DNA from: Vibrio anguillarum
GTDB taxonomy: Bacteria; Pseudomonadota; Gammaproteobacteria; Enterobacterales; Vibrionaceae
Length of the DNA: 54,764 nucleotides
Reading direction: 5' to 3'
Assembly: GCF_001989995.2 (NCBI RefSeq)
Contig: NZ_JAHGUP010000014.1
Location: 1-54,764, forward strand
Each line of letters begins with the position of its first letter. Position 1 is the stretch's first letter. The translations under genes were made by a program, and so were the position numbers. Below, piece after piece: positions 44,386 through 53,679 of the stretch. The notes beneath the pieces are model-generated. The model searched no databases and was not told where the DNA came from. It saw nothing but the letters and a program-made list of their open reading frames with translations.

Positions 44386-45960
44386 ATGCAGTCAGTTCAA
44401 GGTACAGATGCTTTGTCAGCACCCGAAACGGCACTTCCTTCCAGTAAAAATGTGCTCATTAAATGGGCATTATTAGGTACGGTTGGTATCGTTAACGGTT
44501 ACGCCACTATTCTTATGTATTCTCGCGGTGAGCTCGCCTTTGCGCTGCTTACTCTCATTCTTACCGCTCTGGCCCTTTATATTTTCGGCAGTAAACATAC
44601 TTACGCACACCGCTATATTTATCCGGGTATCGCGGGAATGATCTTATTCATCCTCTTTCCTTTGGCCTACACCGTTGGTCTGGCTTTTACTAACTACAGT
44701 GCTAAAAACCAACTCTCTTTAGAACGTGCACAAACCGTGCTGTTGGATCGAACTTATCAGGGCGGGGAAAGCTATCCTTTCACTCTATACAAAACGGAAA
44801 GTGGTTATCGAATTGCAATCGAAGATGGAGAGCAGACGCTCGCTACCGACGTGTTTTCCTTAAATGGCTTATCGGTGACCGATATGGACCTTCAACCTAT
44901 TGAGGGTATTGAGGGCACCAAAGAGCCGATTAAAACCATTATTAATCACCGTGCTACGTTGAGCTCAATTGATCTGCATTTCCCTAGTGGTGAAGATGTA
45001 CGCATGAGTGGCTTGCGCAAGTTTGCCGCCGTATCGCCGCTTTACACCATGCAAGATGATGGCGAAACGCTGGTCAATAATCAAACAGGCGAAATACTAC
45101 GGCCGAATATGGATGTTGGCTTTTATCAACCAGTTGACGAAAGTGGTCAATTTATCGGTGCGACAGTATCGCCTGGTTTTGTGGTGAAAATTGGGACACA
45201 TAACTTTGAGCGTGTATGGAAAGATGACGGTATTAAAGAGCCTTTCATCAATATCTTTATCTGGACGGTCGTTTTCTCGACTTTAACCGTGATTTTTACT
45301 CTCATGATTGGTTTGGTGCTAGCCAGTGTCGTGCAATGGGAAGAGCTTAAAGGTCGCGCCGTTTACCGAGTACTGTTAATCCTGCCTTATGCTGTTCCTG
45401 CCTTTATTTCTATTCTGATCTTCAAAGGCTTGTTCAACCAAAGCTTTGGTGAGATCAATATGGTGCTCAACAGTATTTTTGGCATTAGTCCTAGCTGGTT
45501 CTCAGACCCCTTTCTCGCTAAAAGTATGGTGCTGATCGTCAATACTTGGCTTGGTTTTCCTTACATGATGATTTTGTGTATGGGTCTTTTGAAAGCGATT
45601 CCAGAGGATTTATATGAAGCATCGGCGATTGATGGCGCAGGTTTTTTACACAACTTCACCCGTATTACATTGCCGCTCATGATCAAACCAATGACTCCGT
45701 TACTTATTGCAAGCTTTGCGTTTAACTTTAACAACTTTGTGATGATTCAACTTCTGACACAAGGTGGCCCGAATATGATTGGTACTTCAGAGCCAGCCGG
45801 TTACACCGATTTACTCGTAAGCTATACCTATCGTATTGCGTTTGAAGGAGCTGGTGGTCAAGACTTCGGTTTGGCTAGTGCCATCGCAACCTTGATCTTC
45901 TTACTGGTTGGTGGGTTAGCACTACTCAATTTACGTTTTACGAAGCTGTCACAGAATTAA
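44386..45960 (+). CDS. malF: maltose transporter permease MalF
   Basis: A 524-residue permease with N-terminal helices, a large periplasmic loop (about 100-275), then the transport core with the EAA loop (Y-E-A-S-A-I-D-G-A-G) near residue 410. Length and the big second loop are characteristic of MalF. It pairs with MalG, 12 bp downstream. Confidence 0.97.
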   Translation: MQSVQGTDALSAPETALPSSKNVLIKWALLGTVGIVNGYATILMYSRGELAFALLTLILTALALYIFGSKHTYAHRYIYPGIAGMILFILFPLAYTVGLAFTNYSAKNQLSLERAQTVLLDRTYQGGESYPFTLYKTESGYRIAIEDGEQTLATDVFSLNGLSVTDMDLQPIEGIEGTKEPIKTIINHRATLSSIDLHFPSGEDVRMSGLRKFAAVSPLYTMQDDGETLVNNQTGEILRPNMDVGFYQPVDESGQFIGATVSPGFVVKIGTHNFERVWKDDGIKEPFINIFIWTVVFSTLTVIFTLMIGLVLASVVQWEELKGRAVYRVLLILPYAVPAFISILIFKGLFNQSFGEINMVLNSIFGISPSWFSDPFLAKSMVLIVNTWLGFPYMMILCMGLLKAIPEDLYEASAIDGAGFLHNFTRITLPLMIKPMTPLLIASFAFNFNNFVMIQLLTQGGPNMIGTSEPAGYTDLLVSYTYRIAFEGAGGQDFGLASAIATLIFLLVGGLALLNLRFTKLSQN

Positions 45961-45972
45961 GGAGTAATCGTT

Positions 45973-46863
45973 ATGGCGATGGTACAAGGTCAATCTCTCA
46001 AATATCGCTTATGGGCGACTCATGTTGCTCTGTGGGCATTTTTATCGCTGATCATTTTTCCACTATTGATGGTCATTGCGATTTCATTTCGTGAAGGGAA
46101 CTTTGCCACGGGCAGCTTGATCCCAGATAACCCATCTTTAGAACACTGGAAATTGGCATTAGGTTTTGCTGTCACTAATGCTGATGGCTCTGTTACACCG
46201 CCGCCATTTCCGGTTCTGACTTGGTTATGGAATTCAGTGAAAGTAGCAGGCATTACTTCAGTGCTCATTGTGGCTCTATCGACAACGTCTGCTTATGCCT
46301 TTGCGCGCATGCGTTTTAAAGGTAAAGACACCATTCTAAAAGCGATGATGATTTTTCAAATGTTCCCAGCGGTACTGGCACTGGTTGCGATGTATGCACT
46401 GTTTGACAAATTAGGTCAATACATCCCATTTCTTGGCTTAAATACGCATGGTGGTTTAATTTTCTCCTACCTAGGTGGTATCGCACTGCACGTATGGACG
46501 ATCAAAGGCTATTTTGAAACGATAGATAACTCATTAGAAGAAGCGGCTGCTTTAGATGGAGCTACACCATGGCAAGCCTTTAGACTGGTGCTGCTACCAC
46601 TCTCTGTGCCGATTCTTGCGGTTGTGTTTATTCTCTCGTTTATTGGGGTGGTTGGTGAAGTACCAGTGGCATCTTTGCTACTTTCTGATGTAAACTCATA
46701 CACATTAGCGGTGGGTATGCAGCAGTATCTTTATCCTCAGAACTATTTGTGGGGAGATTTTGCAGCAGCAGCAGTGTTGTCTGCTTTACCTATCACTGTC
46801 GTATTTTTGCTTGCACAGCGCTGGTTAGTCGGAGGACTTACGGCCGGTGGTGTGAAAGGATAA
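45973..46863 (+). CDS. malG: maltose transporter permease MalG
   Basis: A 296-residue permease with six membrane helices and the EAA loop ([10 protein letters not shown]) near residue 190; it ends A-G-G-V-K-G like E. coli MalG. AAGGAG lies before the ATG, 12 bp after malF. Its 3' region continues into the MicX RNA. Confidence 0.97.
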   Translation: MAMVQGQSLKYRLWATHVALWAFLSLIIFPLLMVIAISFREGNFATGSLIPDNPSLEHWKLALGFAVTNADGSVTPPPFPVLTWLWNSVKVAGITSVLIVALSTTSAYAFARMRFKGKDTILKAMMIFQMFPAVLALVAMYALFDKLGQYIPFLGLNTHGGLIFSYLGGIALHVWTIKGYFETIDNSLEEAAALDGATPWQAFRLVLLPLSVPILAVVFILSFIGVVGEVPVASLLLSDVNSYTLAVGMQQYLYPQNYLWGDFAAAAVLSALPITVVFLLAQRWLVGGLTAGGVKG

Positions 46864-47048
46864 TAACGATAGGGCGACCGTGAGGTCGCCCATATTGTAT
46901 TAGCTTAACGTATTTGGTTTGGCCGCCGATCAGTTAAGTAATATGCAAATCTGGCGTTACGCATAGCTGGCTGTTAGCTTTATTCCTTACTATCCAACAA
47001 ACTAACAGTTTTTGTAACCAAGACCCGAGCATTGCTTGGGTTTTTTTA
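46860..47048 (+). ncRNA. micX: MicX small RNA from the 3' region of malG
   Basis: In V. cholerae the Hfq-bound RNA MicX is produced downstream of malG, from a longer transcript cut to about 190 nt; it represses outer-membrane protein genes (established knowledge). Here the same place holds a gene-free stretch of that size ending in a perfect terminator (ACCCGAGC/GCTTGGGT, 47023-47041, then seven T). It starts with a strong hairpin GGGCGACC/GGTCGCCC (46872-46891). The 5' end is approximate; the identity rests on position and size, as I cannot align the sequence itself. Confidence 0.7.
47023..47048 (+). terminator. terminator of the malEFG/MicX transcript
   Basis: Stem ACCCGAGC/GCTTGGGT (one G-T pair) with loop ATT, followed by TTTTTTT. 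Confidence 0.92.
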
Positions 47049-47182
47049 TATCTGTATTAAAGGGTGCTATTGGTAACGCGCATGCAGTATATGATGAATT
47101 GAATGTCTCAAAAGTGAAATGGTGTTTGGATGCGACTCACATCTGAAATCTTTGTGTAACGTCGTAAAGGAAAGCTAAAAAA

Positions 47183-47428
47183 TTAGAACTCACGGCTAGA
47201 AGGGGCGCAGCCTAAGTATTGCAAAAGGACATACAAGCTCTCTTGCTGCAGCGCAACGCGGCGAAACAAATCGGCGAAGGTGTCATCTCCGCCAAAGCAG
47301 GCACGGATATAGTGGTTAATTTCTTGGGGTTGGTAACCTTCAACGTAAAGCGTTCGGACCCAGTGATACTCAATTGATTTTGGGTCGACTAACGTTGATT
47401 CGCTCAAGGTAATCTCTCTGAGAGTCAA
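47183..47428 (-). CDS. small protein of unknown function with a TTG start
   Basis: An 81-residue acidic protein (Y-H-W-V-R-T-L-Y-V-E-G-Y-Q-P-Q-E-I-N-H-Y near residue 21). No ATG is available near its start: TTG at 47428 follows AGGA by 7 nt. It contains one C-F-G-G motif and a later Cys but no recognisable domain. It stands alone between MicX and a thioesterase gene. Confidence 0.72.
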   Translation of the reverse strand: MTLREITLSESTLVDPKSIEYHWVRTLYVEGYQPQEINHYIRACFGGDDTFADLFRRVALQQESLYVLLQYLGCAPSSREF

Positions 47429-47521
47429 AGTTTTTTCCTATCATCGATGCAAAATGTCAGAGGACTCGATTTAAGCAAATAAAGATGAAGAAAAAATGAC
47501 AACTGAGCGCATCATGGGTGG

Positions 47522-48007
47522 TTATTTTAAGTACTTAACGTGAGCTTCCATCTCTTCCCCTATCTCTTTACGCATGTTCATTAAGCGTATCGCTGATTGG
47601 CGTAGAGCAATATCTTCTGCTGTTTGCGGCACCCATTCAGGTATAGGGGTGGGCTTACCTTGCCCATCGACAGCCACCATGATGACAATACAATGGGTAG
47701 TCAGCTGGTTTTTCAACTCTTTTGGATCGCTCGCTTGCACATCAATGGCAATATGCATTGAGCTCGTTCCCGTATAAATGACTTTTGCGCTGACTTCAAC
47801 GAGGTTCCCTACGTGGATAGGAGCGACAAAGCGGATCCCTCCAGCATAAGCGGTGATGCAATATTTACCGCTCCAGCCTGCAGAGCACGCATAGGCCGCT
47901 AGATCTATCCATTTCATGACAGCACCACCGTGGACTTTACCACCAAAATTCACATCACCGGGCTCTGCTAAAAAACGCAAAGTTATTGCACGTTGGCCAC
48001 TACTCAT
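47522..48007 (-). CDS. acyl-CoA thioesterase, hotdog fold
   Basis: A 161-residue single-hotdog thioesterase with the YciA/BACH-type motif N-F-G-G-K-V-H-G-G-x-V-M-K-W-I-D near residue 20, which holds the catalytic acidic residue. It hydrolyses acyl-CoA to free acid and CoA. The ATG at 48007 has AAGGA 8 nt upstream; the longer frame to 48061 lacks one. It lies next to vanI but faces away from it. Confidence 0.93.
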   Translation of the reverse strand: MSSGQRAITLRFLAEPGDVNFGGKVHGGAVMKWIDLAAYACSAGWSGKYCITAYAGGIRFVAPIHVGNLVEVSAKVIYTGTSSMHIAIDVQASDPKELKNQLTTHCIVIMVAVDGQGKPTPIPEWVPQTAEDIALRQSAIRLMNMRKEIGEEMEAHVKYLK

Positions 48008-48091
48008 TGGGGAATCCTTGTTTTTTATTAACGGAATCATAAATAACAAAGCGTTAACCAAACTGCAATATTATTTTGAATGCAGCAGATA

Positions 48092-48127
48092 TAAAAAATC
48101 CTCTTAGTTGCCTAAGAGGATTTTTAA
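48092..48127. terminator. orphan two-way terminator in a divergent promoter region
   Basis: Perfect 14-bp stem (AAAAATCCTCTTAG at 48094-48107, CTAAGAGGATTTTT at 48112-48125) with loop TTGC, ready to end transcripts on either strand. No gene ends here: both flanking genes start outward from this region. Confidence 0.85.
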
Positions 48128-48230
48128 AGCCGAGCGGTACGAGTTATTTACTTTATGTTGTACCTTATTGAGCCAACTGAGCGTTAGTTATTCAGTTGCG
48201 TTAATAATAGTTTAAACAGTATTTCGACGT

Positions 48231-48250
48231 AACTGTTCGATCGAACAGGT
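48231..48250 (+). promoter_or_regulatory. lux box upstream of vanI
   Basis: AACTGTTCGATCGAACAGGT contains a perfect 16-bp palindrome (CTGTTCGATCGAACAG) and fits the lux box form ACCTGT-N8-ACAGGT. It is centred 67 bp before the vanI start codon, a suitable place for activation by VanR bound to its signal. Confidence 0.88.
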
Positions 48251-48307
48251 TCTATCTCTGATGAGATTGTTTAGCGTGATTTCTCCAATAACCTAAGGAG
48301 AAGTCAC

Positions 48308-48889
48308 ATGACTATTTCAATTTATTCACATACCTTTCAAAGTGTCCCTCAAGCTGATTATGTGTCATTGCTGAAGTTACGCTATAAAGTTTTTTCGCAA
48401 CGCTTGCAGTGGGAACTAAAAACAAATCGAGAAATGGAGACTGATGAGTACGACGTTCCAGAAGCACACTATTTGTATGCCAAAGAGGAACAGGGTCATT
48501 TAGTGGGGTGTTGGCGAATTTTGCCAACGACGTCGCGTTATATGCTTAAAGATACTTTTTCAGAATTACTCGGTGTGCAGCAAGCACCCAAAGCAAAGGA
48601 GATTTATGAGCTGAGTCGTTTTGCGGTCGATAAAGATCATTCGGCGCAATTGGGCGGCGTGAGTAATGTTACGCTGCAGATGTTTCAGTCGCTGTATCAT
48701 CACGCCCAGCAATATCACATCAATGCCTATGTAACGGTCACATCGGCCAGTGTGGAAAAATTGATTAAGCGGATGGGGATCCCATGCGAAAGACTCGGTG
48801 ATAAAAAAGTGCATCTTTTGGGAAGTACACGTTCTGTCGCTTTGCATATTCCAATGAATGAAGCATATCGTGCAAGTGTCAATGCATAA
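48308..48889 (+). CDS. vanI: acyl-homoserine-lactone synthase VanI
   Basis: A 193-residue LuxI-family enzyme with conserved R-Y-K-V-F-x-x-x-L-x-W (residues 20-30), acidic D-E-Y-D, W-R-I-L-P-T and E-L-S-R-F motifs. It joins an acyl chain to S-adenosylmethionine to make an acyl-homoserine lactone. The sequence closely resembles VanI of V. anguillarum, whose main product is the 3-oxo-C10 signal (established for that enzyme). SD AAGGAG. A lux box lies upstream; vanR is encoded convergently 3 bp beyond the stop. Confidence 0.95.
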   Translation: MTISIYSHTFQSVPQADYVSLLKLRYKVFSQRLQWELKTNREMETDEYDVPEAHYLYAKEEQGHLVGCWRILPTTSRYMLKDTFSELLGVQQAPKAKEIYELSRFAVDKDHSAQLGGVSNVTLQMFQSLYHHAQQYHINAYVTVTSASVEKLIKRMGIPCERLGDKKVHLLGSTRSVALHIPMNEAYRASVNA

Positions 48890-48892
48890 GCC

Positions 48893-49615
48893 TTATAAAT
48901 AGGGATTGATATAGCCACCTAAAATAGCTTTAGTGATCGCTTGGTAGCGATTCGTCGCGCCAAGCTTTTTACAAGCATTACTGAAATGGAACTTCACGGT
49001 ACGTTCTGACGTATTAATAATCGTGGCAATTTCCCATGCGCTTTTGCCTTCGGCCGCCCAAGCTAAGCATTGTACTTCACGTGCGGTGAGCACCGCTCTC
49101 GGTTTTGCGTCTTTATGGTAACGGGTGATGTTGCCAATATTATGAGCCAGTAACGGTACAATGAGCTGTGAGGTATGGATACTTTGTTGATTCAAATCGT
49201 AAGACTTGGTATCTGAGGTTGCAAAACTTATCATGCCAAATTCCCCCCTAAGCCCATGGATTGGAATGCTAAATCCCGCTTTGAGTCCATTGCAACGCGC
49301 CTCTTCGAAAATGACTCGTCCATCATCATTGACTCGTTTAGCGTCATCCCAGCGAATGGGCAAAAAATTGGTAATACTGTATTTGACAATTGGATCGATA
49401 TGCATGAAGCCTGATTCATCATATTGCTGTCGCCAGCTATTGGGGTAATTGTCCGTGACAAGCGTTTCACTGGTTTTTAACGTGGGTTGAAAAGAGAGGC
49501 CAAAGAGGAAAAATTCATGATCAATTAAGTTATTGAGCCCATTGAGTACATTTTCCAAATCATCGTGGCTAGTGATTTGTTGGTTCTCTTGGATCAGTCT
49601 CAGAATTTTGTACAT
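48893..49615 (-). CDS. vanR: LuxR-type quorum-sensing receptor VanR
   Basis: A 240-residue LuxR-family activator. The autoinducer-binding domain (about 1-165) keeps family residues in W-R-Q-Q-Y, H-I-D-P-I-V, I-R-W-D-D and G-x-F-G-M. The DNA-binding helix-turn-helix lies at about 175-235 (L-T-A-R-E-V-Q-C-L-A-W-A-A-E-G-K, E-R-T-V-K-F-H). It should bind the VanI signal and the lux box at 48231. It is tail-to-tail with vanI. Confidence 0.94.
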   Translation of the reverse strand: MYKILRLIQENQQITSHDDLENVLNGLNNLIDHEFFLFGLSFQPTLKTSETLVTDNYPNSWRQQYDESGFMHIDPIVKYSITNFLPIRWDDAKRVNDDGRVIFEEARCNGLKAGFSIPIHGLRGEFGMISFATSDTKSYDLNQQSIHTSQLIVPLLAHNIGNITRYHKDAKPRAVLTAREVQCLAWAAEGKSAWEIATIINTSERTVKFHFSNACKKLGATNRYQAITKAILGGYINPYL

Positions 49616-49754
49616 AAGCCGAAAGTTCTAAATTGCGTCGTACTATATTGGCACTTATATCAAAAAAAACCGTAACAGTACGAGCAAATAATGAAATAGT
49701 TTATCTATTTGGCGGGAAAATCTAGTTCAAATATCGGTTTTGGCCTCAATCTAT

Positions 49755-50516
49755 CTATACCACCTGAATGGTTACTTCATTTTCACGAGCGAATGCATCA
49801 ATTTCTTCTGGTGGTTGAGCATTGGTAATGATCAAATCTACGTCGGCAATTGTGCCTAGCTTAACCATGGCATTACGTCCGAATTTGCTGTGGTCGACAC
49901 CGAGATAAACACAGCGACTATTTTCGATGATCGCCCGTTTGACTCTCACTTCGTGATAATCGAAATCTAAAAGTGAGCCATCATAGTCAATGCCGCTAAT
50001 CCCTAAAATACCGAAATCGAGACGAAATTGTGAAATGAAATCCAAAGTGGCTTCACCCGTCACGCCACCGTCTTTATTGCGCACTTCACCGCCCGCTAAG
50101 ATGACATTGAAATCCGGTTTGGCCATTAAAATCGTCGCCACGTTAATGTTGTTGGTGACAATGCGCAGATTTTCGTGATTGAGCATTAATGCCCGAGCGA
50201 TAGCTTCAGGTGTCGTGCCTATGTCGATAAAGAGCGTTGCGCCATCGGGAATGTGTTTGACTAGCTCGGCAGCCACTTTCTCTTTTTCTTGCTGATAAGT
50301 TACTTGGCGAGTGTGGTAAGAGGAGTTTTCAGAACTAGACGCGATGGTAGCACCGCCGTGATTGCGTCGTAACTTATTGGCATCTGCAAGTTCGTTGAGA
50401 TCTCGGCGGATGGTTTGTGGGCTGACATTGAATCGCTCGACTAAATCATCGGTACTCACAAATCCGTGTGTTTGAACTAATTCGATAATTTCTTGATGGC
50501 GTTTAACTGCTTTCAC
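49755..50516 (-). CDS. glpR: DeoR-family repressor GlpR
   Basis: A 253-residue repressor closely similar to E. coli GlpR: N-terminal helix-turn-helix (F-N-V-S-P-Q-T-I-R-R-D-L-N-E-L), then a sugar-phosphate isomerase-like effector domain with I-D-I-G-T-T-P-E-A-I-A and D-F-G-I-L-G-I-S-G-I-D. It represses glycerol 3-phosphate genes until glycerol 3-phosphate binds. No glp enzyme or transporter gene is in this window. Confidence 0.94.
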   Translation of the reverse strand: MKAVKRHQEIIELVQTHGFVSTDDLVERFNVSPQTIRRDLNELADANKLRRNHGGATIASSSENSSYHTRQVTYQQEKEKVAAELVKHIPDGATLFIDIGTTPEAIARALMLNHENLRIVTNNINVATILMAKPDFNVILAGGEVRNKDGGVTGEATLDFISQFRLDFGILGISGIDYDGSLLDFDYHEVRVKRAIIENSRCVYLGVDHSKFGRNAMVKLGTIADVDLIITNAQPPEEIDAFARENEVTIQVV

Positions 50517-50712
50517 CTTAAATATCCTTATTCATTGAAGCTTAAATAGGTCAATACCTTGAATGCTTACTGTGCGTAAGGCACTACGACTTTGTGAGTG
50601 TACGGTTTAATCGACCAAATTCAATCATTAGTGAATGGGATACGCGAGTATTTGCTCGTTTTAAGTGATAATTCACATTAAACGAACATTATAGGCTCTT
50701 TATGGAACATAG

Positions 50713-51630
50713 TTATGTTTCTTGGAATGTGGCACATTGATTCCGTCCAGCGAGCTTGGCTTTATAAAGTGCTTTGTCTGAGCGGCGATAAATTTCGAAA
50801 AAATCGGCATCGTTGCCCGCAATTTCAGAGATACCGCAACTGATACTAAAGTGTGCGCCGTTGTCAAAAAATGCGTATGCATAAAATTCTTTACGTAAAC
50901 GATCTGCCACTTGAAAGGCCTCATGCGCATTGGCCTTATGCAGAACAATCAGAAACTCTTCACCACCAATTCTACCGCAGGCGTCGCCATGGCGTGTGTG
51001 CTTTCTCGCCATCTCTGCTAACTGCCAAATCACGTCATCTCCTCGCTGGTGGCCATAGGTGTCGTTTACTAACTTGAAGTTGTCGATATCAATGGCAATA
51101 CAACTTATCGGATAATGATCACGCTGAGCCAACGTAAATTCATTGCACGCTTCCCGCCACAGCTTGCGGCGATTGTAGAGCTGCGTTAAGTCATCGGTAT
51201 TGGCCAGAGTGTGTAGTTGCTCTCGCAGTTCGACAATATCGGTAATCTCAGTAGAAACACCGATAAGGCCAATCACTTCACCGGTTTGTGTACTTAGAAT
51301 AGGTTTCTTTATGGCGCGGTAGACGCGTACTTTGGTATCAAATTTTGCTTGTGCACGTTCTTCACTGATGAAAGGCTGTTTGGTATCAAATACCATTTGA
51401 TCGCTGTGTAAAATATCGGCGAGTAGGTCATCTTGAAAAAAATCATGATCAGTTTTGCCTCTGAGTTCTTCCAAAGTTGTGCCAAACAGTTTAAGTGTTA
51501 GCTGATTTGCATACAGATACTCACCTTGGCGGTTTTTTACGAATACGTATGAACCGAGCTCGTTTAAAACAAGCTCATGCAAGGCAAACAAATTATTGCT
51601 ATACACATCTTCGATGTTATCAAGAATCAT
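50713..51630 (-). CDS. PAS-GGDEF diguanylate cyclase with inhibitory site
   Basis: A 305-residue soluble protein: a PAS domain (about 15-135, with N-R-Q-G-E-Y-L-Y-A-N) and a GGDEF domain (about 140-300). The motif is G-G-E-E-F (222-226), with the inhibitory-site motif R-H-G-D at 213-216, exactly five residues before. PAS domains may bind heme, flavin or small ligands; no specific ligand is evident. It makes c-di-GMP in the cytoplasm. Confidence 0.94.
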   Translation of the reverse strand: MILDNIEDVYSNNLFALHELVLNELGSYVFVKNRQGEYLYANQLTLKLFGTTLEELRGKTDHDFFQDDLLADILHSDQMVFDTKQPFISEERAQAKFDTKVRVYRAIKKPILSTQTGEVIGLIGVSTEITDIVELREQLHTLANTDDLTQLYNRRKLWREACNEFTLAQRDHYPISCIAIDIDNFKLVNDTYGHQRGDDVIWQLAEMARKHTRHGDACGRIGGEEFLIVLHKANAHEAFQVADRLRKEFYAYAFFDNGAHFSISCGISEIAGNDADFFEIYRRSDKALYKAKLAGRNQCATFQET

Positions 51631-51759
51631 TATCTGGCCACCAAATTTGCTAGGTTGCCTAACGGATCTGACGTAAAGGATCCCTCAATACATTTCATTT
51701 TTGTTTATTTTTATTCTTCTTCCATAAACATAGCTCGAATCGATGCTAGATGCTCAATT

Positions 51760-52659
51760 TTATGGTTGTATTGCGCCCTCGATAGCTGTTGTACGGCTTT
51801 TTGTCAGTTTTATTTGGGATAAAATAACCCCGGAAATTACCATCGTTCCACCTAAAAGATGGTAGTTTTGCACTGTTTCACCTAACAGGGTTGTGGCAAG
51901 CGAAACTGCTACCACAGGTAACAGATTCATAAACATCGCACTAGAGTCTGCACCAATTAAATCGATCGCTTTTACCCACATCCACGGAGCCAACAAGGAT
52001 GCAGCGACGGAAGCGTAAGCGATTAGGGGCAGTGAGCCTTCCGTGGGTAGGAGATGTTCACTGGTCAACCATAATGGTGTCAGCATTAAGACAGCAAACA
52101 ACCCTTGCATATAAATAAGCGTCCAATTGCTTAGCGGCATTTTCCACCGTTTAAGTAACACACAATAAAGTGCGTAAACGGTTGCAGCCACCACCATTAA
52201 CGCATCACCATGCGTAATATCTTGATGCAAGAAGAAGCTTATATCGCCTTGACCTAGCATAAAAGCAAGCCCAGCGAGAGAGAGGACTCCTCCGACAACA
52301 CTCAAAGCTGAAATGCGCTTATGGAGCAGAGGAACGCTGATGAACACACTGAGCAGTGGTACCAGCGAAGTGATCAACGACATATTTGATGCAGTAGTCG
52401 TTAGCCCTGCGTAATAGCCAAGAGACTGATTCAGTACCATGCCTAACATGGCTAAAAAAGCCAGTTTAGTTAAATGGGGCTTGATGATTACCCATTGGCG
52501 GATCACGGTGGGTAAGCAAAAGGGGGTAAGCAACAGCATCGCGACAAACCAGCGATAAAAACTCATCGCACTTGGTTCAATGGTTTCTGCGGCGAGCTTG
52601 TTGATGATAGAGTTACCACCCCAAATTAGAACCGTGAATAGTGGAAGAAGATATACCAT
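51760..52659 (-). CDS. EamA-family (DMT) transporter
   Basis: A 299-residue protein with ten membrane segments in two EamA repeats (N-terminus V-Y-L-L-P-L-F-T-V-L-I-W-G-G-N). The ATG at 52659 follows GAGG by 6 nt; a longer frame to 52785 is not family-like. It is expected to export a small metabolite. It faces an AraC regulator across a 99-bp promoter region. Confidence 0.92.
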   Translation of the reverse strand: MVYLLPLFTVLIWGGNSIINKLAAETIEPSAMSFYRWFVAMLLLTPFCLPTVIRQWVIIKPHLTKLAFLAMLGMVLNQSLGYYAGLTTTASNMSLITSLVPLLSVFISVPLLHKRISALSVVGGVLSLAGLAFMLGQGDISFFLHQDITHGDALMVVAATVYALYCVLLKRWKMPLSNWTLIYMQGLFAVLMLTPLWLTSEHLLPTEGSLPLIAYASVAASLLAPWMWVKAIDLIGADSSAMFMNLLPVVAVSLATTLLGETVQNYHLLGGTMVISGVILSQIKLTKSRTTAIEGAIQP

Positions 52660-52758
52660 GTGAGCCTCGTCGCAAATTGTGCTTTGGAGTATAGTGTGGC
52701 AGGTCTCTATAATTATATATATCTCCAAAACGACATTGCGAGCGATAGGAAGACAAGT

Positions 52759-53547
52759 TTGAAAAAAGCGCCCAGAAATCTTCACCCTTCACTATCGATT
52801 GACAGTGCGCCATCGGATGTCTTTATGAATTTCGATGCGTTTTTGTCAAACACAGAAACGCGAACTCATAGCCATCCATGGGGACAAGTGCAGCTAATTT
52901 CCGGCGGGATTTTGGAAATGGAAGCGCAAGAAACGCGATTTCTCGCACCGCCTCATCTAGCTATTTGGGTTCCTGCGGGGGTGAAACACTGCAGCTATAA
53001 TCGTAAGCCAATTGAATATTGTTCGCTCAATATTGATCGGGCTCTCACCCATGGTTTTCCCAAGCACACCAGTTTGATAAAAGTGACGCCCATCGTTTCT
53101 GCCATCATTGAGGATTTTCGATCGCGTGAAATCAGTGTGGCTCAAAACGCGCAAGATAAACGTTTAGTTCAAGTATTGCTCGATCAATTGGCAACGCAAG
53201 AAACGCAGCATCATTTTTTGCCCTCCACTAATCACAAATATTTAGCCCCGATTCTAGCGGCGGTAGAAGAAAACCCGACCGATGATACGACATTGGCTTT
53301 ATGGGCTGAAAAAGTACATACCACAGAGCGAACATTAGCGCGTCATTGCCAAACGGAACTAGGGATGAGTTTTACCGAATGGCGATTAAGAGTACGCTAT
53401 CTCTATTCCATGGATTTACTGCGTACAGGGCATTCAGTGAAAGAGGTAGCATTAACTCTTGGCTACAACCAAGCCAGCCCTTTTATTACCATGTTTAAAA
53501 AATACTCCGGCCAAACGCCGGAACAGTATAAAAATCGCTTGTTATAA
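52759..53547 (+). CDS. AraC-family regulator, likely of the EamA exporter
   Basis: A 262-residue regulator with an N-terminal cupin (H-S-H-P-W-G-Q near residue 35) and C-terminal AraC helix-turn-helix pair (E-R-T-L-A-R-H-C, then L-G-Y-N-Q-A-S-P-F-I-T-M-F-K-K). The start is probably TTG at 52759, which has AGGA 8 nt upstream; the frame also stays open from a GTG at 52660 that would abut the exporter start. Context suggests it controls the divergent exporter. Confidence 0.88.
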   Translation: MKKAPRNLHPSLSIDSAPSDVFMNFDAFLSNTETRTHSHPWGQVQLISGGILEMEAQETRFLAPPHLAIWVPAGVKHCSYNRKPIEYCSLNIDRALTHGFPKHTSLIKVTPIVSAIIEDFRSREISVAQNAQDKRLVQVLLDQLATQETQHHFLPSTNHKYLAPILAAVEENPTDDTTLALWAEKVHTTERTLARHCQTELGMSFTEWRLRVRYLYSMDLLRTGHSVKEVALTLGYNQASPFITMFKKYSGQTPEQYKNRLL

Positions 53548-53565
53548 TATTGCTTAAGCGTATGT

Positions 53566-53602
53566 AGGCACTTCATCCTGATCAAACTATAAAGAAGTGC
53601 CT
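53566..53602. other. long-loop inverted repeat after the AraC gene
   Basis: Arms AGGCACTTC and GAAGTGCCT (9 bp, perfect) flank a 19-nt loop, 18 bp beyond the stop of the AraC gene. No T-run follows, so it is not a classic terminator. Confidence 0.4.
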
Positions 53603-53679
53603 TAGACTTAATTTGGTAATTTTTTACAACGTCTATTACTCATGAATCCATGACATAGGTGGTTGGGTACTTTATCGTT

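Noticed and set aside
49755..50516. GlpR as evidence of a local glycerol operon
   Set aside because: No glp enzyme or transporter gene lies in the window; neighbours are quorum and cyclase genes.
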